In this document: piece after piece, positions 17,308 to 25,896 of the stretch | How positions within the stretch are numbered: position 1 is the stretch's first letter | How the letters are laid out: every line of letters starts with the position of its first letter | Position numbers and translations under genes: made by a program | Source: Saccharothrix sp. | GTDB taxonomy: Bacteria; Actinomycetota; Actinomycetes; Mycobacteriales; Pseudonocardiaceae | Reading direction: 5' to 3' | Assembly (NCBI RefSeq): GCF_031180885.1 | Contig: NZ_JAPSLK010000021.1 | Coordinates: forward strand, 1 to 64,000 | DNA length: 64,000 nt | The notes under the pieces: model-generated | What the model saw: the letters and a program-made list of their open reading frames with translations, nothing else | The model's database searches: none | What the model was told of the DNA's origin: nothing

Positions 17308-19581
17308 GTGGACAACCGGCCGCCGAGGCCGGGCGAACCCGACGGGTTTCGCCGGCGACCTTTGCCCCCTCGCGCACCACAACCCCCGCGCGCGGGCCAC
17401 GACCCGCGCCCGCCCCACCCTTCCCCCGCCGACGGCGACCCACGCCGCCCGACCCGTGGCGAACCTCACGGCCGCTCCCCCGAGCCACCCCGCGCGACGG
17501 GTGGCGGTGACGCCCCCCGCGGCCGCGACCCCCGCCCCGGCCACGACGGCACCCCACGCCGCCCCGACCCCGCCGACGCCCGCGGCGCATCCCGCGACAA
17601 CGATCCCCGCAGCTCCGACGCCCGCCGCTCCGCTCGCGGCGAGGACTCCCGCGGCGCAGCCGGGCGCGAAGCCGGCGCGCGCGGCACGGCACGCGGCGAC
17701 TCCCGCAGCGCGGCTCGCGGCGAGGACAGCCGCGGTGCTGGGCGCCAAGCCGGCGGCCGTGGCGCGGCCGGGCGAAGCGGAGACCCGCGCAACACCCCCG
17801 GCCGCAGCGCCGACCCACGCGGCGCCGGCCCACGCGGCGTCGACCAGCGCGGCGCCGGCCCACGCGGCGTCGACCAGCGCGGCGCCGGCCCACGCAACGC
17901 CGACCAGCGCGGCGCCGCCGGCCGTGGCGAAGCCCGCCCCGCCCGCGCCGGTGACCCCGCCCGCACCACCGCCCGCGCGGGTGCCGAAGGTGTCGGCAGG
18001 CGACCCGCCGGCGGCCCGGCGCGCGCCGAGGCCCAGGCCGGAGCCCGCCGCCCCGCCCAGCGCCCCCCGCAGCGACCCCCCGCCCGCCGGCCCGTGCGCC
18101 GGGACCAGGTGAAGAGCGCCAACCTCGTCGGCCGCACCGTGGTCGCCTTCTTCTCCGTCGCCGTCCTCGTCGGCACCGGCTACGCGTGGGCGAACTTCCA
18201 GTCCCTCGCCAACAACCTCACCACCACCGACGTCATCGGCGAGGACGGCGGCGGCGAGCGCCCCGCGGACGGGTCCATCGACATCCTCATGGTCGGCATG
18301 GACGCCCGCACCGACGCAAAGGGCAACCCGCTCCCCCAGCACATCCTCGACGAGCTCCAGGCCGGCGACGAGAGCGCGGGCGGCCTGAACACCGACACGA
18401 TCATCCTCATGCACATCCCGAACGACACCGGCAAGGCCGTCGCCGTGTCGTTCCCCCGCGACTCCTACGTCAAGATCGCGGGCGGCCACGGCCGGCACAA
18501 GATCAACTCGGCCTACGGCTACGGCAAGAACGCCGCCGTCGCCGAGCTGCAGAAGAAGGGCGTCACCGACCCCGCCCAGGTGGAGCAGGAGTCGAAGAAG
18601 GAAGGCGCCAAGAACCTCATCCAGACCGTCCAGGACCTCACCGGCGTCACCGTCGACCACTACGCCGAGATCAACCTGGTCGGCTTCTACGACATCACCA
18701 AGGCCGTCGGCGGCGTGGACGTCTGCCTCAACCAGGCCACCCAGGACGACTACTCCGGCGCCGACTTCGCCAAGGGCCCGCAGACCATCGAGGGCCGCGA
18801 AGCGCTCGCGTTCGTCCGCCAGCGCTACGGGCTGCTGCGCGGCGACCTGGACCGGATCGTGCGCCAGCAGGTGTTCATGGCGGGCCTGGCGAAGAAGATG
18901 CTGTCCGCCGGCACCCTGTCCGACCCGGGCAAGCTGCGCGCCCTGATCGACGCGCTGACCAAGTCGATCGTGCTGGACAAGGGCTGGGACGTGTTCAAGT
19001 TCGCCACCCGGATGAAGGACCTGTCCGGCGGCAACATCAAGTTCGAGACGATCCCGACCGGCAACCCGGAGCTGGCCACGCCCGAGGACGGCACGGCGAT
19101 CGAGATCGTCGAGTCCGACGTGAAGCGGTTCTTCAAGAACCTCGGCAAGGACGCGCCGGACACCTCGACCACCCCGGCCGTCGACCCGTCGACGGTCACC
19201 GTCGAGGTGCGCAACGCCTCGGGCACGGGCGGCCTGGCTGCTCGGGTGCTGGACGCGCTGGTGGCGAAGAAGTTCGTCTCCGGCGGCGCGGCCAACGCCG
19301 ACACCCCGATGGCGAAGTCCGTCGTTCGCCACGGCAAGGGCGGCGAGGCGGGCGCGCAGGCGGTCGCCGACGCGCTGGGCGGGCTGGCCGTCGAGCAGGA
19401 CGACAACATCCCGGCCGGCCGGGCCCGGGTGTTCGTCGGCAGCGACTACTCCGGTCCCGGCACGCAGAATCTGGCGGGCGCGCCGCTGGTGGGCCTGGAC
19501 GGGGCCAAGCGGGCCCAGCCGGGCACCAGCACCACCGAGGAGCCGCCGATCACGGCGGACGGGGTGCGCTGCGTCAACTGA
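17308..19581 (+). CDS. LCP (LytR-CpsA-Psr) family cell-wall ligase with long basic N-terminal tail
   Basis: 757 aa. The first ~267 residues are a cytoplasmic disordered tail of Arg/Pro/Gly/Ala. A membrane span follows (VVAFFSVAVLVGTGYAW, ~275-292) and then the LCP catalytic domain outside the membrane: DILMVGMDAR, NTDTIILMHI, VSFPRDSYV, GFYDITKAVGGVDVCL and ALAFVRQRYGLLRGDLDRIVRQQ. A LytR_C domain follows (~640-720, VTVEVRNASGTGGLAARV). LCP proteins transfer glycopolymers such as arabinogalactan or teichoic acids from a lipid carrier to peptidoglycan. The GTG at 17308 has GGGAGGAG upstream. The tail contains the 30-bp tandem repeat described separately. Confidence 0.92.
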   Translation: MDNRPPRPGEPDGFRRRPLPPRAPQPPRAGHDPRPPHPSPADGDPRRPTRGEPHGRSPEPPRATGGGDAPRGRDPRPGHDGTPRRPDPADARGASRDNDPRSSDARRSARGEDSRGAAGREAGARGTARGDSRSAARGEDSRGAGRQAGGRGAAGRSGDPRNTPGRSADPRGAGPRGVDQRGAGPRGVDQRGAGPRNADQRGAAGRGEARPARAGDPARTTARAGAEGVGRRPAGGPARAEAQAGARRPAQRPPQRPPARRPVRRDQVKSANLVGRTVVAFFSVAVLVGTGYAWANFQSLANNLTTTDVIGEDGGGERPADGSIDILMVGMDARTDAKGNPLPQHILDELQAGDESAGGLNTDTIILMHIPNDTGKAVAVSFPRDSYVKIAGGHGRHKINSAYGYGKNAAVAELQKKGVTDPAQVEQESKKEGAKNLIQTVQDLTGVTVDHYAEINLVGFYDITKAVGGVDVCLNQATQDDYSGADFAKGPQTIEGREALAFVRQRYGLLRGDLDRIVRQQVFMAGLAKKMLSAGTLSDPGKLRALIDALTKSIVLDKGWDVFKFATRMKDLSGGNIKFETIPTGNPELATPEDGTAIEIVESDVKRFFKNLGKDAPDTSTTPAVDPSTVTVEVRNASGTGGLAARVLDALVAKKFVSGGAANADTPMAKSVVRHGKGGEAGAQAVADALGGLAVEQDDNIPAGRARVFVGSDYSGPGTQNLAGAPLVGLDGAKRAQPGTSTTEEPPITADGVRCVN
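17821..17910 (+). repeat. 30-bp tandem repeat inside the LCP tail
   Basis: Three copies of a 30-base unit (17821-17850, 17851-17880, 17881-17910; the first two identical, the third with changes). They encode a 10-residue unit of the RGAGPRGVDQ type, so the frame is kept. Copy-number variation would lengthen the disordered tail. Confidence 0.9.
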
Positions 19582-19602
19582 TCCATGACCTGGGGGTAGG
19601 CG

Positions 19603-20268
19603 ATGGGGGCGTTCGTCCGGCGGATCCGCTGGAAGCGGGTGCTGGTGGTGGCCGCGCTGGCGGCGGTGCTGGCGTCCGTGCCGCTGGTGTGGGTGCGGGT
19701 GTCCAGCGCGCCTTACCGGCACACCGCGGCGGACGTCCCCGAGACGCCGGTCGCGCTGGTGCTCGGCGCGGGGCTGCGCGGCGGGCGGCCAACGCCGTTC
19801 CTGGCGGGCCGGCTGGACGTGGCGGCCGACCTGCACCGGCAGGGCAAGGTCAAGGTCCTGCTGGTCAGCGGGGACAACAGCCGCAAGGACTACGACGAGC
19901 CCACCGCCATGCGCGACTACCTGGTGGCCAGGGGCGTCCCGGCGGACCGGGTCGTGGCGGACTACGCGGGCCTGGACACCTGGGACTCGTGCACGCGGGC
20001 CAAGCGCATCTTCGGGGTCACCAGGCTGACCGTGGTCACGCAGGAGTTCCACCTGCCGCGCGCGGTCGCGCTGTGCCGGTCGGCCGGGCTGGAGGCGTTC
20101 GGGGTCGGCCACGACACGTCCCGGCAGTGGGCCTCGACGACCGCGTACGGGCACTTCCGCGAGGCGTTCGCGAGCGGCAAGGCGATGTGGGACGGCCTCG
20201 TGGCCAAGCCCGACCCGCGCTTCCTCGGACCGCTCGAAACCGGCGTGACCAGCGCACTTGAGCGCTGA
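19603..20268 (+). CDS. SanA/YdcF family (DUF218) membrane protein
   Basis: 221 aa. One N-terminal membrane segment (VLVVAALAAVLASVPLVWV, ~13-31) precedes a DUF218 domain: VALVLGAGLRGGRPTPFLAGRL, KVLLVSGDNSRKDYDEP, RVVADYAGLDTWDSCTRAK and VTQEFHLPRAVALC. SanA of E. coli affects vancomycin resistance and the cell envelope; the chemistry of the family is poorly defined. It is 21 bp after the LCP gene in the same direction, so an envelope role in one operon is plausible. Confidence 0.85.
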   Translation: MGAFVRRIRWKRVLVVAALAAVLASVPLVWVRVSSAPYRHTAADVPETPVALVLGAGLRGGRPTPFLAGRLDVAADLHRQGKVKVLLVSGDNSRKDYDEPTAMRDYLVARGVPADRVVADYAGLDTWDSCTRAKRIFGVTRLTVVTQEFHLPRAVALCRSAGLEAFGVGHDTSRQWASTTAYGHFREAFASGKAMWDGLVAKPDPRFLGPLETGVTSALER

Positions 20269-20401
20269 AGAACTACTGGGAGTACTACTCGGTTAGCCCA
20301 ATCGGGGGATAATTCGGGCGAGTCGCGTAAGCGGACGACGAGTCGAGCTTTCCATCTGCGTGGGGTCTGTCGGGGCCCCCGCGGACATGGAGGACTTGAC
20401 G

Positions 20402-20884
20402 GTGCAGATCGACACAGCGGCGTACCAGCGCGTGCTCGGTGATGAGCTCCGCAGCCTTCGCAAGCAACGCGGGTGGACCCGCAAGGAGCTGAACCGGCGG
20501 CTGCAGAGCGACATCTCGCTGCAGACCCTGGCCACCTACGAGCTGGGCACCCGGCAGTGCTCGGTGGTGCGGCTGGTGGAGATCTGCATCGCGCTCGGCG
20601 TGCCCGCGCACCACGTCCTGGCCCGCGTGCACGACCGCGTGTTCGGCGACGCCCCGGCCGGGCACCTGGCGGTCAACCTGACCGCCGTGGTCACCGACAC
20701 CCGGCCCCAGCTGCTGCCGCTGCGCCGCTGGGCCCAGGGCAGGCTGCACCAGATCCCGCCCGGCCAGGCCCCCGAGGTGCACCTGGACCTGCCCGCGCTG
20801 GAGTACATGGCCCAGTTGTGCCGGTTGAGCACGGTGGACCTGATCAGGACCCTGCGAGAGCTGGACGGCAACCGGCCCCGGTAG
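20402..20884 (+). CDS. XRE-type helix-turn-helix protein
   Basis: 160 aa. The N-terminal ~65 residues form a Cro/XRE HTH: LGDELRSLRKQRGWTRKELNRRL, then SLQTLATYELGTRQCSVVRLVEICIALGV. The C-terminal half (HLAVNLTAVVTDTRPQLLPLRRW, then LPALEYMAQLCRLSTVDLIRTL) is not a known sensor to me. GTG 20402 was preferred over the ATG at 20387 because GGAGG (20389-20393) stands 8 bases before it. It lies directly upstream of murT-gatD in the same direction and may regulate or be read with them. Confidence 0.75.
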   Translation: MQIDTAAYQRVLGDELRSLRKQRGWTRKELNRRLQSDISLQTLATYELGTRQCSVVRLVEICIALGVPAHHVLARVHDRVFGDAPAGHLAVNLTAVVTDTRPQLLPLRRWAQGRLHQIPPGQAPEVHLDLPALEYMAQLCRLSTVDLIRTLRELDGNRPR

Positions 20885-20887
20885 CAT
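20882..20887 (+). promoter_or_regulatory. Possible -10 (TAGCAT) of murT-gatD
   Basis: TAGCAT overlaps the stop codon of the HTH gene, about 40 bases before the TTG start of murT. It fits an actinobacterial -10; no clear -35. Confidence 0.3.
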
Positions 20888-20927
20888 CGGCGGCATCCCT
20901 CCCCACCCCACCGACGCGGGAAGTCGC

Positions 20928-22178
20928 TTGCCGAACACTCCTGGTGCAGACCCAGCCCGCCTGCCGCTGCGCACCGCGGCGGCCGTGCGCCTGGGCAACA
21001 TGAGTTCGAAGCTGTCGCAGAAGATGGGCCTGGGCGCCGGCGGCATGATCGGTGGCCGCGTGGCGCTCAAGCTGGACCCGCAGGCGCTGGCGCACCTCAC
21101 CGCCGGCCGCCGGGTCGCGCTGGTCACGGGCACCAACGGCAAGACCACGAGCACGATGATGCTCGCGCGCGCCGTCTCGTTCCTGGGCCAGGTCGCCACC
21201 AACCACGGCGGCGCCAACATGCCCGACGGCCACGTCACGGCGCTGTCCAAGCAACCGGACGCGCCGTTCGCCGTGCTGGAGGTGGACGAGGGGTACTTCC
21301 CCGAGGTCTGCCGGGCCAGCGCGCCGTCGGTCGCGGTGCTGCTGAACCTGTCGCGCGACCAGCTCGACCGGGTCGGCGAGGTCCGCACCATCGAGAAGTC
21401 GCTGCGCACGGCGGTGGCCGGCGTGCCCGGCGTGGTCGTGGCCAACTGCGACGACATCATGGTGACCTCCGCGGCCCGCGACGCCCGCCAGGTCGTCTGG
21501 GTGGCGACCGGCACCGGCTGGCACAACGACGCGGCGTCCTGCCCGCGGTGCGGCGACCCGATCCGCTGGGAGGGCGAGCACTGGCACTGCACCGGCTGCG
21601 ACCTGGCCCGGCCCAAGCCGGACTGGGTGACCGGTGACGGCTACCTGGTGACGCCGAACGGCGAGAAGGTCGACCTGACGCTGCGGCTGCCGGGCAAGTT
21701 CAACGCGGCCAACGCGGTGATGGCCACGGCGGCGGCGTTCGCGCTGGGCGTGCCGGTGGCGGAGGCCGTGGAGCGGCTGCGCGCGGTGTCCAACGTGGCC
21801 GGCCGGTACCGGACCATCCAGCGCAGCGGCCACCGGGCCCGGCTGCTGCTGTCGAAGAACCCGGCGGGCTGGAGCGAGACGCTCAACGTGGTGCGCGAGG
21901 CGGACCACCCGGCGGTGCTGGTGATCAACGCGCAGGAGGCCGACGGGCGCGACCTGTCGTGGCTGTGGGACGTGCCGTTCGAGCGGCTGCGCGGCCGGCA
22001 GGTCATCGCGTCCGGCGAGCGGGCGACGGACCTGGCCGTGCGGTTGACGTACGCGGAGGTCGAGCACACGATCGTGCCGGACCCGCTGAAGGCGATCGAC
22101 GCCATGCCGCCGGGTGCGGTCGAGGTCATCGCCAACTACACCGCTTTCCGCGACCTGAACGCGAGGGCCGCCCAGTGA
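20928..22178 (+). CDS. murT: Lipid II isoglutaminyl synthase subunit MurT
   Basis: 416 aa Mur-ligase-like subunit that activates the alpha-carboxyl of D-Glu in lipid II with ATP, so that GatD can amidate it to D-isoglutamine. The P-loop VTGTNGKTTS is at 66-75. A Cys4 zinc ribbon characteristic of MurT is at C205/C208/C221/C224 (CPRCG...CTGC). The C-terminal DUF1727 region carries NPAGWSETLNVV and VLVINAQEADGRDLSWLWDV. The TTG start at 20928 is the longest reasonable choice; an ATG at 21001 would cut into the conserved N-terminal helix. gatD overlaps its stop by 4 bp. Confidence 0.95.
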   Translation: MPNTPGADPARLPLRTAAAVRLGNMSSKLSQKMGLGAGGMIGGRVALKLDPQALAHLTAGRRVALVTGTNGKTTSTMMLARAVSFLGQVATNHGGANMPDGHVTALSKQPDAPFAVLEVDEGYFPEVCRASAPSVAVLLNLSRDQLDRVGEVRTIEKSLRTAVAGVPGVVVANCDDIMVTSAARDARQVVWVATGTGWHNDAASCPRCGDPIRWEGEHWHCTGCDLARPKPDWVTGDGYLVTPNGEKVDLTLRLPGKFNAANAVMATAAAFALGVPVAEAVERLRAVSNVAGRYRTIQRSGHRARLLLSKNPAGWSETLNVVREADHPAVLVINAQEADGRDLSWLWDVPFERLRGRQVIASGERATDLAVRLTYAEVEHTIVPDPLKAIDAMPPGAVEVIANYTAFRDLNARAAQ

Positions 22179-22885
22179 GTGCCTCGAAGGTTTCCATCGC
22201 CCTGGTGCTGCCGGACCTGCTCGGCACGTACGGCGACTTCGGCAACGCCGTGGTGCTGGAGAAGCGCATGGCGTGGCGCGGCATCCCGGCGGAGATCGTG
22301 ACCATCCGGTTCGGCGAGCCGGTGCCGGACTCGTGCGACATCTACGTCGTCGGCGGCGGTGAGGACACGGCGCAGACGCTGGCCGTGCGGCACCTGCGCG
22401 AGCACCCGGGCATGCAGCGGGCGGCGGGGCGCGGTGCGGTGATCCTGGGGGTGTGCGCCGGCATCCAGATCTTCGGCGAGCACTTCACCCGGGCCGACCA
22501 GGTGACCCACCCGGGTCTGGGCCTGATCGACTCGACGTCCCACGCGGGTGGGAGCCGGGCGATCGGCGAGGTCATCGCGACTCCGGCGGACGGCCTGTTC
22601 GAGGGCTTGCTGACCGGCTTCGAGAACCACCAGGGTCGGACGGTGCTCGGTCCTTCGGCACGGCCGTTGGCGCACGTGAAGGTCGGCACCGGCAACGACG
22701 GCTCGGTGGAGGGCGCGGTCCAGGGCCGCATCCTGTGCACGTACCTGCACGGCCCTGTGTTGCCGCGCAACCCGGCGCTGGCCGACCTGCTGATCGAATG
22801 GGCCACCGGCGCCAAGCCCGCGCCCCTCGACCTGCCCGCCGTCACCCAACTACGCGCGGAACGCGCCAAGGCCGCCGGCGTCTGA
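22175..22885 (+). CDS. gatD: Lipid II isoglutaminyl synthase, glutamine amidotransferase subunit GatD
   Basis: 236 aa CobB/CobQ-type glutaminase. The catalytic Cys94 is in LGVCAGIQIFG and the His192 in CTYLHGPVLPRNP. It releases ammonia from glutamine for MurT. It starts with GTG at 22175 in a GTGA overlap with the murT stop, which couples translation of the two subunits of the complex. A strong hairpin follows. Confidence 0.95.
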   Translation: MSASKVSIALVLPDLLGTYGDFGNAVVLEKRMAWRGIPAEIVTIRFGEPVPDSCDIYVVGGGEDTAQTLAVRHLREHPGMQRAAGRGAVILGVCAGIQIFGEHFTRADQVTHPGLGLIDSTSHAGGSRAIGEVIATPADGLFEGLLTGFENHQGRTVLGPSARPLAHVKVGTGNDGSVEGAVQGRILCTYLHGPVLPRNPALADLLIEWATGAKPAPLDLPAVTQLRAERAKAAGV

Positions 22886-22893
22886 GCTGTTGT

Positions 22894-22928
22894 GACGAGC
22901 CCGATCCCGTTGCGGGGTCGGGCTCGTC
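22894..22928. terminator. Bidirectional terminator between gatD and the convergent gene
   Basis: A 15-bp stem (one G:U pair) from GACGAGCCCGATCCC and GGGGTCGGGCTCGTC with loop GTTGC. It sits between two convergent stop codons and can serve both. Confidence 0.8.
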
Positions 22929-22929
22929 C

Positions 22930-23472
22930 TCACTCCGGCTCGCCGATCACCGGCGCCGCCACCGCCAACTCCTGGCGCGCCATCTCAACAAACCCCTTCC
23001 GATACCGCCCCACCACGTCCGCCGCCCGCTCCAGCAACGCTTCGTCGGCGAGCAGTTCGGCGTCCGGGATCCGGAACTGGTCGATCTCCCGCGCCTGCGC
23101 ACCCAGGAACTCGAGCATTTCACCGGAGCACAACAACCGGATCTCCGCCGACCGCTCGGACAAGGCGTCCCGCAACCGCCGGTACTCGGCGACGTGCCGC
23201 ACGTCCCGATCCATCCGCGCAGCACCCACCAGGTACTCCAACTCGCGCAACTTCAGCAGGTAGTCGCCGTACGCCCGAACCTTGCTGTCCCGCCACTGCA
23301 CCGCGTGCTCATGCGCCAACCTCACCGACTCGGCGTGCCGCTCCCGCCGCCACCGCTTCTCCTCCCGACGACTGGTGACCAACTGGGCCAGCACGGGGCC
23401 GGTGGCACCGATCAGCGCGGCGCCGACGGTGGCGAGGAGGGCCAGCCAGGCCGGCACTTGAGCGTTCTGCAC
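22930..23472 (-). CDS. Membrane-anchored coiled-coil protein, unknown
   Basis: 180 aa. One N-terminal hydrophobic segment (VPAWLALLATVGAALIGATGPVLAQLV, ~6-32) is followed by a charged, helical region (SRREEKRWRRERHAESVRLAHEH; LKLRELEYLV; YRRLRDALSERSAEIRLL). I know no family function. Similar one-pass proteins with a cytoplasmic helical domain are common in actinomycetes. The GTG at 23472 is supported by a -10 TACAGT (23485-23480) 7 bases upstream. Longer frames to 23652 would start inside another promoter-like motif at 23643-23666. Confidence 0.6.
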   Translation of the reverse strand: MQNAQVPAWLALLATVGAALIGATGPVLAQLVTSRREEKRWRRERHAESVRLAHEHAVQWRDSKVRAYGDYLLKLRELEYLVGAARMDRDVRHVAEYRRLRDALSERSAEIRLLCSGEMLEFLGAQAREIDQFRIPDAELLADEALLERAADVVGRYRKGFVEMARQELAVAAPVIGEPE

Positions 23473-23642
23473 GCCGGCGACTGTAGCCGGCTCCCGCCGC
23501 GCCCCGGCCCGTTTCGCCCGGGGGCCGCTCATGTCGCTCGCGCACCGGCCGCTCGCACACCGGCCGCTGGCGCAGGGCCTGAACATCGCGCGGATTCTCC
23601 GCGCGAATTCTTGCCGACCCGCGGCCTCCGGCCCCCGACACC

Positions 23643-23666
23643 ATTGTCCCACCGGGTACCGACAAT
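23643..23666 (-). promoter_or_regulatory. Damage-promoter-like motif (TTGTCGGTA-N8-GACAAT)
   Basis: On the minus strand, TTGTCGGTA is followed after 8 bases by GACAAT. It points at the membrane-anchored protein gene 170 bases away. The first box matches the RecA-NDp box well; the -10 is not TANNNT. Confidence 0.35.
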
Positions 23667-23689
23667 CTCGGCGAAGCAGCGGGTGACGG

Positions 23690-24275
23690 CGGGCGGGTGG
23701 TGGCTGGCCGGTGGCGAGCAGCGACCCGCGGTGGAGGCGGCCGGGCGGCGGCGAGAGCGCGACAGCGGCAGCGCGGCTGCGGGCGGGTGACGGCGGCGGG
23801 CAGGCAGCCAGGCAGGCGGCGGGTGGAGGCCGGCGACGGCGGGCGGGTGACGGCGGGCGGGGTGACGGCGGGCACGCAGGCGGCGGGTGGAGGCCAGCAG
23901 CGGCCTACAGGTGGCAGCAGCCCGGCGGCGGGACGCGGCAGCGGGAGCGCGCCAGCGGGCGGATGGCGGCGGGCAGGCAGTCGGCGGGTGGCGGCCGGCA
24001 GCACCGGGCGGGTGGCGGCCGGCAGCGCGGCGGCGGGCGGGTGACGCCGGCCCGGCGGCGACAGCCCGGCAGCGACAGCCCGGCAGCGACAGCCCGGCAG
24101 CGACAGCCCGGCAGCGACAGCCCGGCAGCGACAGCCCGGCAGCGGGAACGCGGCGGCGACAGCCCGCCGGGCAGGTAGGCGGCGGGTGGCGGCCGACAGC
24201 AGCGGGCGGGTGCTGGCGGTGGGGGTGGCGGGTGTGGGGATGGGAGGTGGGGAGGGGTTCGGGGGGTGCCAGGTG
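23690..24275. repeat. G-rich low-complexity DNA with a 14-bp minisatellite
   Basis: The spacer between 23473 and 24334 is non-coding by my reading. It is filled with GGCGGGCGGGTG words and, at 24059-24142, six perfect tandem copies of CGACAGCCCGGCAG. The unit length is not a multiple of 3 and no frame shows protein character. Because the copies abut without spacers it is not a CRISPR array. Confidence 0.85.
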
Positions 24276-24282
24276 TCGGGTG

Positions 24283-24329
24283 TTGGACGATCGCGCTGTT
24301 TTGACGCGCAAAACAGCGCGATCGTCCAA
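24283..24329. terminator. Perfect 21-bp palindrome with 5-base loop
   Basis: TTGGACGATCGCGCTGTTTTG (24283-24303), loop ACGCG, and its exact complement to 24329. It begins 5 bases after the stop of the convergent-facing monooxygenase gene (which ends at 24335), so it can act as its terminator. The length, perfection and embedded CGATCG and TTTTG are beyond what termination needs. Confidence 0.6.
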
Positions 24330-24334
24330 CAACC

Positions 24335-25822
24335 TCAGACCGACACCCGGTCCCGCCGCGCCCGAGTCAGCGTGTAGTCCTCCGCCCGCACCGTCTTCGT
24401 GCGCATCCAGTACCGCCACGTGAACCCCGGCCACACGGTCCGGTTGATGCCCTGCGCGTCCAAGTACCAGCTCTTGCAGCCGCCCTCCGTCCACACGCCC
24501 TTCGTCAGCTTCCGCTGCAACTGCCGGTTGAACCTCGCCTGCACATCCGGCCGCACGTCCAGCTCGTCGGCCTGGTGCCGGTCCAGCAGCTCCAGGCACT
24601 GGCGGACGTAGCGGATCTGGGACTCGATCATGAAGACCACCGAGTTGTGCCCCAAACCGGTGTTCGGGCCGAGCAGGAAGAACAGGTTCGGGAAGCCCGA
24701 GACGGTGATCCCGTAATAGGTCTCGATGCCCTTCTCCCGCCACTGCTTGGCCAGGTCCACCCCGCCCTTGCCCTGGATGTCCAGGTAGTCGAAGCTGTCG
24801 ACCACGTGGAACCCGGTGCCGTAGATGATCGTGTCCACCTCGTGCTCGACGCCCGCCCGGTCCACGATGCTGTGCGCGCGCACCTCGGCGATGCCGTCCG
24901 TGGTCAGGCCGACGTTCGGCTTGGACAGGGCCGGGTAGTAGTCATTGGAGATCAAGACTCGCTTGCAGCCCATCGTGTAGTCCGGCTTCAGCTTCGCCCG
25001 CAGCTCGGGGTCCGGCACCTGGGAGCGCATGTGGCGCTTGGCGATGTTCTGCGCGAACTCCATGATCTTCGGGTTCACCGCGAACCCCAGGGCGCTGGAC
25101 TCGCGCGTCCAGTACACGAAGTTCCGGTACAGCCGCTGCGCACCCGGAAGGACCCGGAACACGCGCTGTTCCCAGGACCGGATCGACCGGTCCATCTTGG
25201 GCATGATCCACGGCGGCGTGCGCTGGAAGATCGTCAGGTGCTCGACGTCGTCGGCGATCTGGGGCACGAACTGGATGGCCGACGCACCCGTGCCGACGAC
25301 CGCCACCCTCCTGCCGCGCAGGTCGTGGTCGTGGTCCCACTCGGCGGAGTGGAAGGTCTTGCCCTTGAACTTCTCGATGCCGGGCAGCGCCGGGATGTTC
25401 GGGATGTGCAGGGCGCCGACGCCCGCTACGACCGCCTTGGCGGTGTAGGTGTCGCCATGCTCGGTGCTGACGTGCCAGACCTTGGCGTCCTCGTCCCAGC
25501 GCGCCCCGGAGACCTTGGTGTTGAAGCGGATGTGGGCGCGCAGCCGGTACTTGTCCGCGACCTGCTTGAGGTAGTCCCAGATCTCCGGCTGGCGGGCGAA
25601 CATCCGCGACCACTTCGGGTTCAGCTCGAAGGAGTACGAGTACATGTGGGACGGGACGTCGCAGGCGCAGCCGGGGTAGGAGTTGTCCCGCCAGGTGCCG
25701 CCCAGGTCGCTCGCCTTCTCGAGCACGACGAAGTCGCGCTCGCCGGTCCGCTTCAGCTCGATCGCCATGCCCAGGCCGGAAAAGCCCGTGCCGACGACCA
25801 GGACCTTGACCTCTCGGTGCAT
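24335..25822 (-). CDS. Flavin-containing Baeyer-Villiger monooxygenase
   Basis: 495 aa. FAD motif VVGTGFSGLG at 10-19, NADPH motif VVGTGAS at 175-181, and between them the Baeyer-Villiger fingerprint FKGKTFHSAEWDHD at 152-165. These enzymes use NADPH and O2 to turn ketones into esters or lactones. The substrate is unknown. The ATG at 25822 has a strong GAGGAGG site. It is divergent from a TetR gene 74 bp away with operators between, so it is very likely repressed by that TetR and induced by its ligand. Confidence 0.93.
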   Translation of the reverse strand: MHREVKVLVVGTGFSGLGMAIELKRTGERDFVVLEKASDLGGTWRDNSYPGCACDVPSHMYSYSFELNPKWSRMFARQPEIWDYLKQVADKYRLRAHIRFNTKVSGARWDEDAKVWHVSTEHGDTYTAKAVVAGVGALHIPNIPALPGIEKFKGKTFHSAEWDHDHDLRGRRVAVVGTGASAIQFVPQIADDVEHLTIFQRTPPWIMPKMDRSIRSWEQRVFRVLPGAQRLYRNFVYWTRESSALGFAVNPKIMEFAQNIAKRHMRSQVPDPELRAKLKPDYTMGCKRVLISNDYYPALSKPNVGLTTDGIAEVRAHSIVDRAGVEHEVDTIIYGTGFHVVDSFDYLDIQGKGGVDLAKQWREKGIETYYGITVSGFPNLFFLLGPNTGLGHNSVVFMIESQIRYVRQCLELLDRHQADELDVRPDVQARFNRQLQRKLTKGVWTEGGCKSWYLDAQGINRTVWPGFTWRYWMRTKTVRAEDYTLTRARRDRVSV

Positions 25823-25845
25823 CCCGACCTCCTCGTCCGGCTACA

Positions 25846-25872
25846 TACTCTTCAGTAGGTTACTCGAAGTAA
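25846..25872. promoter_or_regulatory. Two inverted repeats, probable TetR operators
   Basis: TACTCTTCAGTA (25846-25857) and TTACTCGAAGTAA (25860-25872) lie side by side in the 74-bp gap between the divergent monooxygenase and TetR genes. A -10 TAGTCT (25884-25889) follows, 7 bases before the TetR GTG, so binding would shut both promoters. Confidence 0.6.
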
Positions 25873-25896
25873 GTTACCTCCGGTAGTCTGGAGTTC

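Noticed and set aside
24059..24142. CRISPR-like array
   Set aside because: Copies abut with no spacers, the unit is 14 bp and no cas gene is present.
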